This document shows positions 15,611 through 23,346 of a stretch of DNA of 42,914 nucleotides, one piece after another. The notes under the pieces are model-generated. The model made no database searches. It saw nothing but the letters and a program-made list of their open reading frames with translations, and had not been told where the DNA came from. The DNA comes from Pseudomonadota bacterium (GTDB taxonomy: Bacteria; Chloroflexota; UBA6077; JAJPHF01). The position numbers were made by a program, and so were the translations under genes. Position 1 is the stretch's first letter. Each line of letters begins with the position of its first letter. The stretch is taken from assembly GCA_021325365.1 (NCBI GenBank), contig JAJPHF010000107.1:1-42914 (forward strand). The letters run 5' to 3'.

Positions 15611-15991
15611 TCAGACGGGCCAGGCGATGGTGGTCAGCAACGCGTGCGGGGGCTGGCGGGAGTCGAGCCGGGTGTGCTGGACCACGATCGGCACCGAGGA
15701 CCGCAGCACGCTGGAGTAGTCGGTGTCGCGGGGCACCGGCGCGGGGTCGGTGAGGTCGTTGAACCGCAGGTGCTTGGTGCGCCGCGGGTCCACGGTGACG
15801 CGGTACGGCCCGACGGGCTCGCGGTCGCTGAAGTAGATCGTGATCTCGACGTCGGCCGGCTGGTCGTTGGGGTTCAGGATGCAGGCGGTCTCGTGGCTCA
15901 GCATCGCGCGGGTCGGGTGGGCGTCGTAGCTCTCGCCGGGGATGTAGCCCTCGGCAATTACCCAGACCCGCCGCCCTAGCTCCTCGCTCAT
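15611..15991 (-). CDS. Sensory rhodopsin transducer-fold (ASRT) protein
   Basis: 126-residue protein of the Anabaena sensory rhodopsin transducer family, a small beta-sandwich that has been proposed to bind small molecules such as sugars. Nearly every family block is present: RRVWVIAEGYIPGES, SHETACILNPNDQPADVEIT, IYFSDREPVGPYRVTVDPRR, TKHLRFNDLTDP and VPIVVQHTRLDSRQPPHALL. Its ATG overlaps the stop of the GH15 glucoamylase gene by four bases, so it is the last gene of a GT4-GH15-ASRT operon. No rhodopsin gene is nearby. The setting supports a role linked to carbohydrates rather than to light; that is inference. Confidence 0.92.
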   Translation of the reverse strand: MSEELGRRVWVIAEGYIPGESYDAHPTRAMLSHETACILNPNDQPADVEITIYFSDREPVGPYRVTVDPRRTKHLRFNDLTDPAPVPRDTDYSSVLRSSVPIVVQHTRLDSRQPPHALLTTIAWPV

Positions 15992-17991
15992 GACTCCTCC
16001 GATGCGCTGTGCATGGCACGCGCCGGGCGCGGCGTAGGCCCGCCGTGCCCCTTGGCAGCCGCGTGGCGCGCCGGGCCGACCCGCTGGGCCTCCGTCTCGG
16101 CCTGCTCCTCGGGGCCGTGCGTCGCGATCTTCGCCAGGTTGACCGCGGCGCGGACCAGCGACAGGTGGGTGAACCCTTGCGGGAAGTTGCCGAGCAGCAG
16201 CCCGCGCTTGGGCTCGATCTCCTCCGAGAGCAGACCCACGTCGTTCGCGTAGCCGGCGACGCGCTGATAGAGGGCATGGGCTTCGTCGAGCCGTCCGCTG
16301 AGGGCGAGCGCGTCGACCAGCCACAGGGAGCAGAGCGCGAAGCTCGCCTCGCCGCCGGGCAGCCCGTCGGGCGTGTGGTAGCGGTCGACCAGCCCATTGC
16401 GCATGAGGTGGGTTTCGATGGCGTTGATCGTAGCGTCGACGCGCGGGTCGGTGGCTGGCAGAAAGCCGATGCGCGGGATGATCAGGACGCTGGCGTCGAG
16501 CGCCGAGCTGCCGAACGCCTGGGTGAACGCGCCGCGGTAGGGGTCGAAGCCGCGGGCCAAAATCGCCTGACGGATGGCGGCCCGGGTGGCCCGCCAGCGG
16601 CGACGCGGCGCATCCAGCCCCCAGTCGTCGGCCAGCCGCAGGCCGCTGTCCAGGGCGGCCCAGCACATCAGCTTGGAGTAGAGGAAGTGCTGTGGCCCGC
16701 CGCGCATCTCCCAGATGCCCCAGTCGGGCTCCTGCCAGTGCTCCGCGGCCAGGTCCACGAACCCACGCAGGAGGTCCCAGCTCGACGCCGGGACGCCGGC
16801 GCCGTCGTTTCCGGCCTCACCCTCGTCGGGGGCCTCGTCCGTCGGCCGCCGGTAGTGCAGGCGGGCCGCCATGAGGATTTCGCCGAAGATATCGAGCTGG
16901 CGCTGATCGGTCGCCGCGTTGCCGATTCGCACGGGGTGGGAATCGCGGTAGCCGGCCAGCGAGTCGAGGGCGATCTCGGGCGGAGCAGGCTGGGCATCCA
17001 CCGTGTACATAATGCGCGGCATTTGGGGTGGCTGGCCGCCGCAGGTGTCGTGGAGCCAATGGAAGAAGTCATCGGCCTCGGCGCTGTAGCCCACCGTCAT
17101 GAGCGCGTACAGGATCAGGGAGGCGTCGCGCAGCCAGGTGTAGCGGTAGTCCCAGTTCCGAACGCCGCCGATCGCCTCTGGCAGCGAGGTGGTCGGCGCG
17201 GCGACGATGGCGCCCGACGGCTCGTAAGTGAGGAGCTTGAGGACCAGAGCGCTGCGGAGCACCTCGGCGCGGTAGGGGCCCTGGTACGTGCAGGTGGCGG
17301 CCCACTCCTCCCAGTACGCGAGCGTGCGTGCGAGCGCGGTCTCGCAGTCCGGGAGCGCCAGCGCGCGACGGGTGTCGGTCGGATCGTCCGGATGGGCCAG
17401 CGCCAGCCAGAGCCGCTGACCGGCCACGACGCGAGGGGTGGCCCGCGCCGCACCCGCGTCATCCAGAGCGAGCGCGACGCCGGGACAGGCGAGCGTGAGC
17501 CACTCGCCGCCGCCCTCGGCCACCGCGCCGTCAGCAACCAGGCGAAGGCGCGTGGGCGCGCGCGCGTAGTCCAGGGTGGGCTTGAAGCGCAGCTCTAGCT
17601 CCACTTCGCCGCTGAGCCCCTCGATAAGGCGCAGCAGGTGGTGGCTGGTGCCCACGTCGGCGCCGCGCCGGCTCGCCGTGCGGCGGTAGACGGGCATGAA
17701 ATCGGTCACCCGCACTGCCCCATGGGCCGCCGTGAAGGTCGTCTGCAGGACGTTCGTGGCGCCCTGGTATTGGCGCGCGGCGCCGAACTCGCCACGGGGC
17801 GCGACGCTCAGGTAGCCGCCACGGTCGCGGTCGAGCAGGCGACAGAAGACGGCGGGCGCGTCGAAGCGCCGCGGGCAGTACCAGTCGACCGACCCATCGC
17901 GGGCGATGAGCGCGGCCGTATGGCAGTTGCCGATGAGCGCGTAATCGGCGATGGGCGGATAGCGCCGGCCAGAACTCGCGGGCCGATGCAC
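15988..17991 (-). CDS. GH15 glucoamylase/trehalase-like glycoside hydrolase
   Basis: 667-residue cytosolic GH15 enzyme, hydrolysing alpha-glucosidic bonds (glucoamylase, glucodextranase or trehalase activity cannot be separated by eye). N-terminal beta domain up to about residue 240 starts with YPPIADYALIGNCHTAALIA and DGSVDWYCPRRFDAPAVF; the (alpha/alpha)6 barrel follows with GGVRNWDYRYTWLRDASLIL near 275-294. The likely general acid is E428 in DWGIWEMRGGPQHFLYSK and the general base E590/E591 in LLSEEIEPKRG, followed by GNFPQGFTHLSLVRAAVNLA. The gene starts with GTG (17991) 39 bases after the GT4 gene and overlaps the ASRT gene. An insertion rich in acidic residues lies at 384-401. Confidence 0.94.
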   Translation of the reverse strand: MHRPASSGRRYPPIADYALIGNCHTAALIARDGSVDWYCPRRFDAPAVFCRLLDRDRGGYLSVAPRGEFGAARQYQGATNVLQTTFTAAHGAVRVTDFMPVYRRTASRRGADVGTSHHLLRLIEGLSGEVELELRFKPTLDYARAPTRLRLVADGAVAEGGGEWLTLACPGVALALDDAGAARATPRVVAGQRLWLALAHPDDPTDTRRALALPDCETALARTLAYWEEWAATCTYQGPYRAEVLRSALVLKLLTYEPSGAIVAAPTTSLPEAIGGVRNWDYRYTWLRDASLILYALMTVGYSAEADDFFHWLHDTCGGQPPQMPRIMYTVDAQPAPPEIALDSLAGYRDSHPVRIGNAATDQRQLDIFGEILMAARLHYRRPTDEAPDEGEAGNDGAGVPASSWDLLRGFVDLAAEHWQEPDWGIWEMRGGPQHFLYSKLMCWAALDSGLRLADDWGLDAPRRRWRATRAAIRQAILARGFDPYRGAFTQAFGSSALDASVLIIPRIGFLPATDPRVDATINAIETHLMRNGLVDRYHTPDGLPGGEASFALCSLWLVDALALSGRLDEAHALYQRVAGYANDVGLLSEEIEPKRGLLLGNFPQGFTHLSLVRAAVNLAKIATHGPEEQAETEAQRVGPARHAAAKGHGGPTPRPARAMHSASEES

Positions 17992-18030
17992 TTGGCTGCT
18001 CCTGCTCCGTGGCCTGGCGGGCCGCGGCGG

Positions 18031-19152
18031 TTAGCGGCCCGCCAGGGCGGCCCAGCGGGTACCCCACGGCGCCAGCTCGTCGGGTGCGCGGCCGTCGTGC
18101 TCGCCGGGGAGCAGCCGCGCGTACGCGGCCTCGTAGCCGTCGGCCATCGCGGCCGCGGAGAAGCGCCGCACGGCCGCCTCGCGACAGGCGGCCCGGTCGA
18201 GGGCGTCGACGCGGCTCACTGCCGCGACCAGCGCATCCTCGTCGTCGCCGATCCAACCGGTCACGCCGTCCTCGATCAGCTCCGGGACCGAGCCGCGGCG
18301 GGTGGCCAGCACCGGGGTGCCGCAGGCCAGCGCCTCGGCCATCGCCAGTCCGAACGGCTCTTCCCAATCGATCGGGTTGAGCAGCGCCAGCGCCTCGCCG
18401 AGCAGCGCCGGCTTCTCGGCGTCGCCGACCTCGCCGACGAAGTGTATCCCCGGCTCGCGGAGCAGGGGCTTGACGCGCGTCTCATAGTACTCGCGGTCAG
18501 CGCGCACGTTGGGGTCTTGGACGTTGGGCAGCGGCTCGCGCGCCGCGATCACCAGCTCGGCGCCCGCCCGCCGGGCGATGCGAATGGCCCGGTCGAGCCC
18601 CTTCTCGGGGCTGATGCGGCCGAGGAACACGAGCACGCGGCCCCCCTCGGGATTAAAGGCCAGATGGCGCACGTCCACGCCGTTGTAGACCGTCGCGAGC
18701 CAGCGGGCGTGGGGCAGCGGCCGCCGCTGACTCTGACTGATCGAGACAACGGGCGCCTCGGGGTAGGTCGTGTACAGCGGGCCGAGCAGGGGCAGGTCGA
18801 GGCGGCCGTGCAGCGTATGGACCGTTGGGGTTGAGCACAGGCGGGCGGGGGCGAAGGCGATGCTATCGACATGCGAGTGAATGACGTCGAATTCGTCGGC
18901 GCGACCATAGCAGACACCCAGCGCCATCGAGAGCGCGATCATGGGGTCGACATTGGTCCGCTGCCAGAGCGCCTGGGGCGCGACGGGAACGAGGTCCGCC
19001 GCGGTCCGGGAATCGCCGCTGGCAAACAGCGTGACGTGGTGGCCGCGCCGCACCAGCTCCTCCGTCAGGAGAGAGACGACACGCTCGGTGCCGCCATACC
19101 GGGGCGGCGGCACCGAGACGAACGGCGGGGCGAGCTGAGCGATACGCAGCAT
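18031..19152 (-). CDS. Glycosyltransferase family 4 protein
   Basis: 373-residue GT-B retaining glycosyltransferase (GT4). N terminus MLRIAQLAPPFVSVPPPRYG carries the GGTERVV glycine motif; VFLGRISPEKGLDRAIRIAR is the donor-domain entry, and the E-x7-E motif is in EEPFGLAMAEALACGTPVLA, followed by GSVPELIEDGVTG. Probably uses a nucleotide sugar to extend a glycan or make a disaccharide. First gene of the operon with the GH15 hydrolase and ASRT protein; a GGGAGAA site precedes the ATG. Neighbouring GH15 suggests a shared alpha-glucan or trehalose-like metabolite, which is inference. Confidence 0.92.
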   Translation of the reverse strand: MLRIAQLAPPFVSVPPPRYGGTERVVSLLTEELVRRGHHVTLFASGDSRTAADLVPVAPQALWQRTNVDPMIALSMALGVCYGRADEFDVIHSHVDSIAFAPARLCSTPTVHTLHGRLDLPLLGPLYTTYPEAPVVSISQSQRRPLPHARWLATVYNGVDVRHLAFNPEGGRVLVFLGRISPEKGLDRAIRIARRAGAELVIAAREPLPNVQDPNVRADREYYETRVKPLLREPGIHFVGEVGDAEKPALLGEALALLNPIDWEEPFGLAMAEALACGTPVLATRRGSVPELIEDGVTGWIGDDEDALVAAVSRVDALDRAACREAAVRRFSAAAMADGYEAAYARLLPGEHDGRAPDELAPWGTRWAALAGR

Positions 19153-19634
19153 AGGACGTTCTCCCTAGCGCCATTTTCGGACCGTGACGCGAGCGTCCCG
19201 GCACCCGCCCGGATAGGGCGCGGACCGCACCGCGAGGGGCTCACGCGGTCGAGCCAGCGCGCGACAGGCGGGAGCACGGCATAGAGCGCCCAACAGGACG
19301 AACGCGACGAGCGCACGGCCGTGGCGATTTCGCGGCGGCGAGAAGCCGGCTCGCGGTCGGCGTGCCGACCGGATCAATGCCGACGAAGAAGGCAGGACCC
19401 GCACCCGGTGGCGGAATGCAGCCTATCCCCCGAGCGGTGCAACGATTTGAGTCGCGGACTCTCGCCCATTGCCGGCGGGGAGCAAGATGCATACCAGGCT
19501 CCACCGGAGGTCAGGCGGGGCGGCGCCTGGCATGGCATGGCATTTGCCCCGTCCTCGGCGAAGCCCCCGGCGAGGCGGCGAACTGCGGCCAGACGGGCGG
19601 GGGCGAGGCGATTATCAGGCCAAGGGAGGATCCC
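19153..19634. other. Intergenic region between divergent genes, no gene seen
   Basis: 480 bases between the GT4 operon (leftward) and the DJ-1/PfpI gene (rightward). A minus-strand frame at 19165-19404 contains a short hydrophobic stretch but no start signal or family match. Promoters for both sides are expected here; none is clear. Confidence 0.4.
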
Positions 19635-20192
19635 ATGCCCGAGCTAGAGAACGTCCGCGTCGCCATCATCGCCACGGATGGCTTCGAGGAGTCGGAACTG
19701 ACCGAGCCGCTGCGCGCCCTGCGCGAGGCGGGGGCGCGCGTCGACGTCATCGCGCCGCACGGTGGCGAGATCCAGGGCTTCCGACACGACACGAAGAGCC
19801 AGACGGTGCGAGTCGACCGGACGCTGGACGAGGCGCGCCCGGACGACTACGATGCGCTCCAGCTACCCGGTGGGGCCCTGAACGCCGACGCGACCCGCAT
19901 GAACCCGAAGGTGCAGGCGTTCGTCCGCAGCTTCCAGCAGGCCGGCAAGCCCATGGCGATCATCTGCCACGCGCCGTGGCTGCTCGTCTCGGCGGATCTC
20001 GTCAAAGGCCGCACGCTGACCAGCTACCACACGATTCAGGACGACGTGCGGAACGCCGGTGGACACTGGGTGGACCAGGAGGTCGTGTGCGACGGCAACT
20101 GGGTGACGAGCCGCCAGCCGAGCGACCTGCCGGCGTTCAACCGTGAGATGGTGAAGCTCTTCGCGCGCGTGCCGCACGCGGCGCGGCGGTAG
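19635..20192 (+). CDS. DJ-1/PfpI family (type 1 glutamine amidotransferase-like) protein
   Basis: 185-residue cytosolic protein of the PfpI/YhbO branch of the DJ-1 superfamily, associated with stress protection and glyoxalase/deglycase-type or chaperone activities. Visible: VAIIATDGFEESELTEPLRA with the conserved acidic E18, and the nucleophile elbow IICHAPWLLVSAD with C111 and H112, then GRTLTSYHTIQDDVRNAGG and the late WVTSRQPSDLPAF. An AAGGGAGG site precedes ATG 19635. A hairpin terminator at 20249-20271 closes the unit. The SOD gene follows on the same strand and could belong to the same stress response. Confidence 0.93.
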   Translation: MPELENVRVAIIATDGFEESELTEPLRALREAGARVDVIAPHGGEIQGFRHDTKSQTVRVDRTLDEARPDDYDALQLPGGALNADATRMNPKVQAFVRSFQQAGKPMAIICHAPWLLVSADLVKGRTLTSYHTIQDDVRNAGGHWVDQEVVCDGNWVTSRQPSDLPAFNREMVKLFARVPHAARR

Positions 20193-20248
20193 CGGTGCGA
20201 GGCGTCCGGGACCGCATAGACGCGATGAAGGGCCTCGCGTATATGCTG

Positions 20249-20271
20249 GGCCGGGCGCGAGGCGCCCGGCC
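20249..20271 (+). terminator. Hairpin terminator after the DJ-1/PfpI gene
   Basis: Perfect 10-bp stem GGCCGGGCGC / GCGCCCGGCC with loop GAG, 56 bases after the stop codon, without a T-tract. Confidence 0.6.
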
Positions 20272-20394
20272 GGACGGCGCCGGACGTGGGAACGGCGCCG
20301 ACTTCGGATAGACTAGGTAGAGGGGGCGTCGGCCCATTTGCCCCCTTCAGACGCGCGCGGCTGCTCCGCGCGGAAGAACTCGGGAGGCTAGGTC

Positions 20395-21057
20395 ATGGCG
20401 GTAAGTCAGCAGGCGAACGCAGGCACGGGCGCGGCGCTCCCGAAGGGGCCCTACAAGGTTCACGATTTCTCGAACCTGAAGGGGCTCACGGGCATCTCCG
20501 ACACGCAGATCGAGGTCCACCTGAAGCTGTACGAGGGGTACGTCAACAACACGAACCTGCTCACCGAGCATCTGTGGCACATGATCAACAACGGCCAGCA
20601 GGGCACGCCGGAGTACGCCGAGCTGACCCGCCGCCTGGGCTTCGAGTACGACGGCATGATCTTCCACGAGTACTACTTCGGCAACCTGGTGAGCGGCGCG
20701 AAGCAGCTCGACCCGAACTCGGCGTTCGGCAAGGCGGCCGCGGGCAGCTTCGGCAGTGTCGATACCTGGATGAAGGACTTCCGCGCGCTGGGGAGCATGC
20801 GCGGCATCGGCTGGGTGATCACCTTCCAGGACCCGGTGACCGGCTGGCTGAGCAACTTCTGGGTGGCCGAGCACCAGAACGGCGTGCCGGGCGGCTTCAA
20901 GCCGATCCTGGTCATGGACGTCTGGGAGCACGCGTTCATGATCGACTACCGGCCGGCGGAGAAGGGCAAGTACATCGACGCCTTCTTCCAGAACGTCGAC
21001 TGGGCGGCTATCGAGAAGCGGCTGCAGTCGCCGTCGGCGACGCGCCCGATCGGCTAG
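20395..21057 (+). CDS. sod: Fe/Mn superoxide dismutase family protein
   Basis: Iron/manganese-type superoxide dismutase, converting superoxide to oxygen and hydrogen peroxide in the cytosol; 220 residues. The four metal ligands fit: H42 (IEVHLKLYEGYVNNTN), H91 (MIFHEYYFGNLV), D175 and H179 (ILVMDVWEHAFMIDY). The replacement of the canonical HHxxYV by HLKLYEGYV, and YYFGN, is typical of a divergent SOD branch found in several high-GC bacteria. No signal peptide. GGGAGG lies nine bases before the ATG and a 14-bp perfect terminator hairpin follows the gene. Whether Fe or Mn is used cannot be told. Confidence 0.93.
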   Translation: MAVSQQANAGTGAALPKGPYKVHDFSNLKGLTGISDTQIEVHLKLYEGYVNNTNLLTEHLWHMINNGQQGTPEYAELTRRLGFEYDGMIFHEYYFGNLVSGAKQLDPNSAFGKAAAGSFGSVDTWMKDFRALGSMRGIGWVITFQDPVTGWLSNFWVAEHQNGVPGGFKPILVMDVWEHAFMIDYRPAEKGKYIDAFFQNVDWAAIEKRLQSPSATRPIG

Positions 21058-21078
21058 CGCCTCAGCCCCCGTACCGCG

Positions 21079-21110
21079 AACGGCCGAGGGAGGCGGCTCC
21101 CTCGGCCGTT
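21079..21110 (+). terminator. Strong hairpin terminator after sod
   Basis: Perfect 14-bp stem AACGGCCGAGGGAG / CTCCCTCGGCCGTT with loop GCGG, 21 bases after the sod stop codon. Confidence 0.8.
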
Positions 21111-21221
21111 GGCTTGCCCGCCGAGGCGCGGGGCGGCCTGGGACGGTCGAGCGTCCGGGGATACGACTGGTCGAGATCTTGCAGGGGGTGGCAGGAGCGA
21201 GCCGCGGGGGAGGAGAAGCAG

Positions 21222-21557
21222 ATGCCCACCGTCATGGACGAGCGGTACGAGGAGTGGCTAGCCGCCCAGCCCGACATCCCGATGGCCACGATCGACCTGA
21301 AGCGCGTGTGGGGCGCGGCGTGGGAGGGCGCGCTCGCAGCGGTGCTCGCGCAGGCGCCGACCGATGACGCGGCCACGGACGCGCTGGCGGCGTGGCGCGA
21401 CACGATGGCCTCGCAGGACCGGCCGGTGGCCCCCGAGCACCGCACCTGGCCGGTGCTGGATGAGCGGGACCGCGAGGTCTGGCACGCCATCGCCGCGCGG
21501 GCTGTCAGCGGTGCAGTCCACCGCGTGCGCGAGCGGCCGGAATCGACGGCCGCCTGA
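21222..21557 (+). CDS. Hypothetical 111-residue protein
   Basis: No family recognised. Begins MPTVMDERYEEWLAAQPDIP and is mostly helical and acidic with several Trp residues (LKRVWGAAWEGAL, TWPVLDERDREVWHAIAARA). No signal or membrane segment. A GGGGGAGGAG site lies eight to twelve bases before the ATG, which supports real translation. Its last 33 codon bases and stop are repeated 71 bases downstream (21596-21632), a partial tandem duplication of the 3' end. Confidence 0.6.
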   Translation: MPTVMDERYEEWLAAQPDIPMATIDLKRVWGAAWEGALAAVLAQAPTDDAATDALAAWRDTMASQDRPVAPEHRTWPVLDERDREVWHAIAARAVSGAVHRVRERPESTAA

Positions 21558-21632
21558 GGCGACCTCAAGGGCGCCGCCACCGACGCGCTGAAGAAGTGCG
21601 CGAGCGGCCGGAATCGACGGCCGGCTGAGGCG
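21525..21632. repeat. 37-bp direct repeat at a gene 3' end
   Basis: GTGCGCGAGCGGCCGGAATC and the following 17 bases occur at 21525-21561 and again at 21596-21632, with one mismatch. The first copy encodes the C terminus and stop of the 111-residue protein; the second is non-coding. A local duplication (offset 71). Confidence 0.85.
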
Positions 21633-21729
21633 GCGCTGCGTGGCGGCCGTGGGGAGCGAGGCGATGGACGCCGGCGGGCGCGCGGGCGACGCGGAGGAAG
21701 CGGCGGCGCGACACTAGACCGGAAGAGCC

Positions 21730-22815
21730 ATGGACCATGCGCCGACCGGCGACGCCTTCGCCCCGGGACTGTTGGCGCGGCTGCCGGCGCCGCGGCGGGT
21801 GGCCCTGGTGCGCGTCTCGCGGCTTGGCGACTTCATCTGCGCGACGCCGGCTTTTCGGGCGCTGCGCGCCGCACTGCCCGAGGCCGAGATCACGTTGATT
21901 GGCCTCCCGTTCGCTCGTGAGCTAGTGGCCCGGTCGCGGCAGCTGGACCGTTTCGCGCCCTTCCCCGGCTTCCCGGGTATGGCCGAGCAGTTCTTCGACG
22001 CCCGGCGCGCGGCGGCCTTCCTACGACGGATGCAGCGAGAGCGGTTCGACCTGGCGGTGCAGATGCACGGGTCGGGCGTTTACTCCAACCCGTTCACGCT
22101 GCTGCTCGGCGCGCGGGCCACGGCCGGCTTCGTTCGGCCAGGCGATCCGTCTGGACGGCTGGACGCGGCGCTGCCGCTGCCGGACGAGCTGCCGGAGATC
22201 GAGCGGCTGCTGGCGCTCGTGACGTTCCTGGGCGCCCCGGCGCACGGCGCTACGCCTGAGTATCCGCTCTGGCCAGCGGACCACGCCGCGGCGGAGCGAT
22301 TGCTGGCCCGGCTGACCCGGCCGCTCATCGGGCTGCACCCGGCGGCGCGACACCCGACCAAACGGTGGCCGCCGGAACGCTTCGCGGCCGTCGGCACGGC
22401 ACTCGTGGAGCGATTCGGCGGCACTGTCGTGGTGCTGGGCGGCCGGGAGACGCGACCGTTGGCGGAAGCAGTGGCGGCGCAAGTCCGTGCTACGTGCCGG
22501 AACCTGGCCGGGCGGACGGGTCTCGGGTCGCTGGGCGCGGTCGTGGCACGGCTGGCCGTGCTGGTGACGAACGATACCGGGCCGGCGCACATCGCCTATG
22601 CGCTGGGCACGCCCACGGCGACGGTCTTCGGCGGGACCGATCCGGCGCAGTGGGGGCCGCCAGACGGGCCGCACCGCGTGGCGCTGCATCCCGTAGCCTG
22701 CCGGCCGTGCGAGGAGGTGCCCTGCCCGGTGGGTTACAGCTGCCTCGCGGGGGTGACCGTCGGCCAGGTGGTGGAGACGGCGGAGGCCGTGTGGCGCCCC
22801 GCGGAGCCGGGCTAG
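21730..22815 (+). CDS. Glycosyltransferase family 9 protein (heptosyltransferase-like)
   Basis: 361-residue GT9 enzyme, paralogue of the one at 3779. Family start RRVALVRVSRLGDFICATPA, acceptor-side loop, then PLIGLHPAARHPTKRWPPER, a glycine-rich VVVLGGRE, the donor motif LVTNDTGPAHIAYALGTPTA and the terminal Cys-rich block ACRPCEEVPCPVGYSCLAGV. The Cys block and chain length fit complete GT9 proteins and show, by comparison, where the other paralogue's native end would lie. The acceptor could be a cell-surface glycan; the family in bacteria without lipopolysaccharide is poorly characterised. A perfect hairpin begins at the stop codon. Confidence 0.92.
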   Translation: MDHAPTGDAFAPGLLARLPAPRRVALVRVSRLGDFICATPAFRALRAALPEAEITLIGLPFARELVARSRQLDRFAPFPGFPGMAEQFFDARRAAAFLRRMQRERFDLAVQMHGSGVYSNPFTLLLGARATAGFVRPGDPSGRLDAALPLPDELPEIERLLALVTFLGAPAHGATPEYPLWPADHAAAERLLARLTRPLIGLHPAARHPTKRWPPERFAAVGTALVERFGGTVVVLGGRETRPLAEAVAAQVRATCRNLAGRTGLGSLGAVVARLAVLVTNDTGPAHIAYALGTPTATVFGGTDPAQWGPPDGPHRVALHPVACRPCEEVPCPVGYSCLAGVTVGQVVETAEAVWRPAEPG

Positions 22816-22843
22816 CGGGGAGGCTGTCGGGCAGCCTCCCCGC
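22815..22843. terminator. Bidirectional terminator hairpin between GT9 and glutaredoxin genes
   Basis: Perfect 12-bp stem GCGGGGAGGCTG (22815-22826) / CAGCCTCCCCGC (22832-22843) with loop TCGGG, starting at the last base of the GT9 stop. The convergent glutaredoxin gene ends at 22888, so it may serve both. Confidence 0.7.
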
Positions 22844-22887
22844 GGCCGGAGAAGTGGCGGGACGACGGGCGGGTCGGACAGGAGCGG

Positions 22888-23121
22888 CTATTTGGCGAGC
22901 AGATCGTCGATCCGCGTGCGGTCGAAGCCCATCACCACCTGGCCGTCGATGACGGTGACGGGGGTGGCGCGGGCGCCGAGCGCGAGCAGCTCCTGGAGCG
23001 CCGCCGGGTCGTCGCGGATGTTCTTCTCGGTGAACTGGATACCCTTTTGAGAAAGATACTCTTTCTCGCTATGGCACGGCGCTCACCCGGTCTGCGTGAA
23101 CAGCGTTACCTGTTTGGCCAT
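22888..23121 (-). CDS. Probable selenoprotein: glutaredoxin with UxxC active site
   Basis: 77-residue glutaredoxin/YruB-like protein if UGA at 23083-23085 (codon 13) is selenocysteine. It reads MAKQVTLFTQTG, then U-A-P-C (Cys16), then HSEKEYLSQKGIQFTEKNIR, the cis-Pro motif ARATPVTVIDGQVVMGFDRT and ends DDLLAK-TAG. Family members have CxxC at this site, so UGA replaces exactly the nucleophilic cysteine. ATG 23121 has an excellent GAGGAGGAG site. The frame before the UGA is only 12 codons, so ordinary gene calling misses the gene. A perfect SECIS-like hairpin follows the UGA. Likely role: thiol-disulfide or peroxide-linked reduction with Sec as attacking residue. Divergent from an exported-protein gene at 23347. 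Confidence 0.9.
23049..23085 (-). promoter_or_regulatory. In-frame UGA with bacterial SECIS-like hairpin
   Basis: On the minus strand UGA (23085-23083) is followed by 15 bases, then GAGAAAGA (23067-23060), loop GTA (23059-23057) and TCTTTCTC (23056-23049). The 8-bp stem is perfect, the loop starts with G and begins 23 bases after the UGA, all as expected for a bacterial SECIS element read by SelB. The A/T-rich stem is unusual in this GC-rich setting. Confidence 0.8.
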
Positions 23122-23346
23122 CACTCCTCCTCGCCGCGGCTCCCTCGGCGCGTCCGGCGGCCGGGCCGGCCGTGTGGCGGGAGTCGCGCCCTGATCAACG
23201 TCTTTCAAGCCGCGTGCCAGCGTGGGCCCGTGGCTCGCTGCGCCGGCATTATAAACCGCGTGGTATGGCGACGGTGGGGAGTAGAATGCGCGGGGACATT
23301 GCCAGGGCGCCGGCGCGGGCGCGCCGGCGCGTCAAGGGAGGCATCC

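Noticed and set aside
19165..19404. Possible small membrane protein on the minus strand
   Set aside because: Only a 15-residue hydrophobic stretch, no ribosome site, and otherwise Arg/Pro-rich sequence.
20225..20311. 28-codon frame MKGLAYMLGRARGARP...
   Set aside because: Overlaps the terminator hairpin at 20249-20271, has no ribosome site and no recognisable features.
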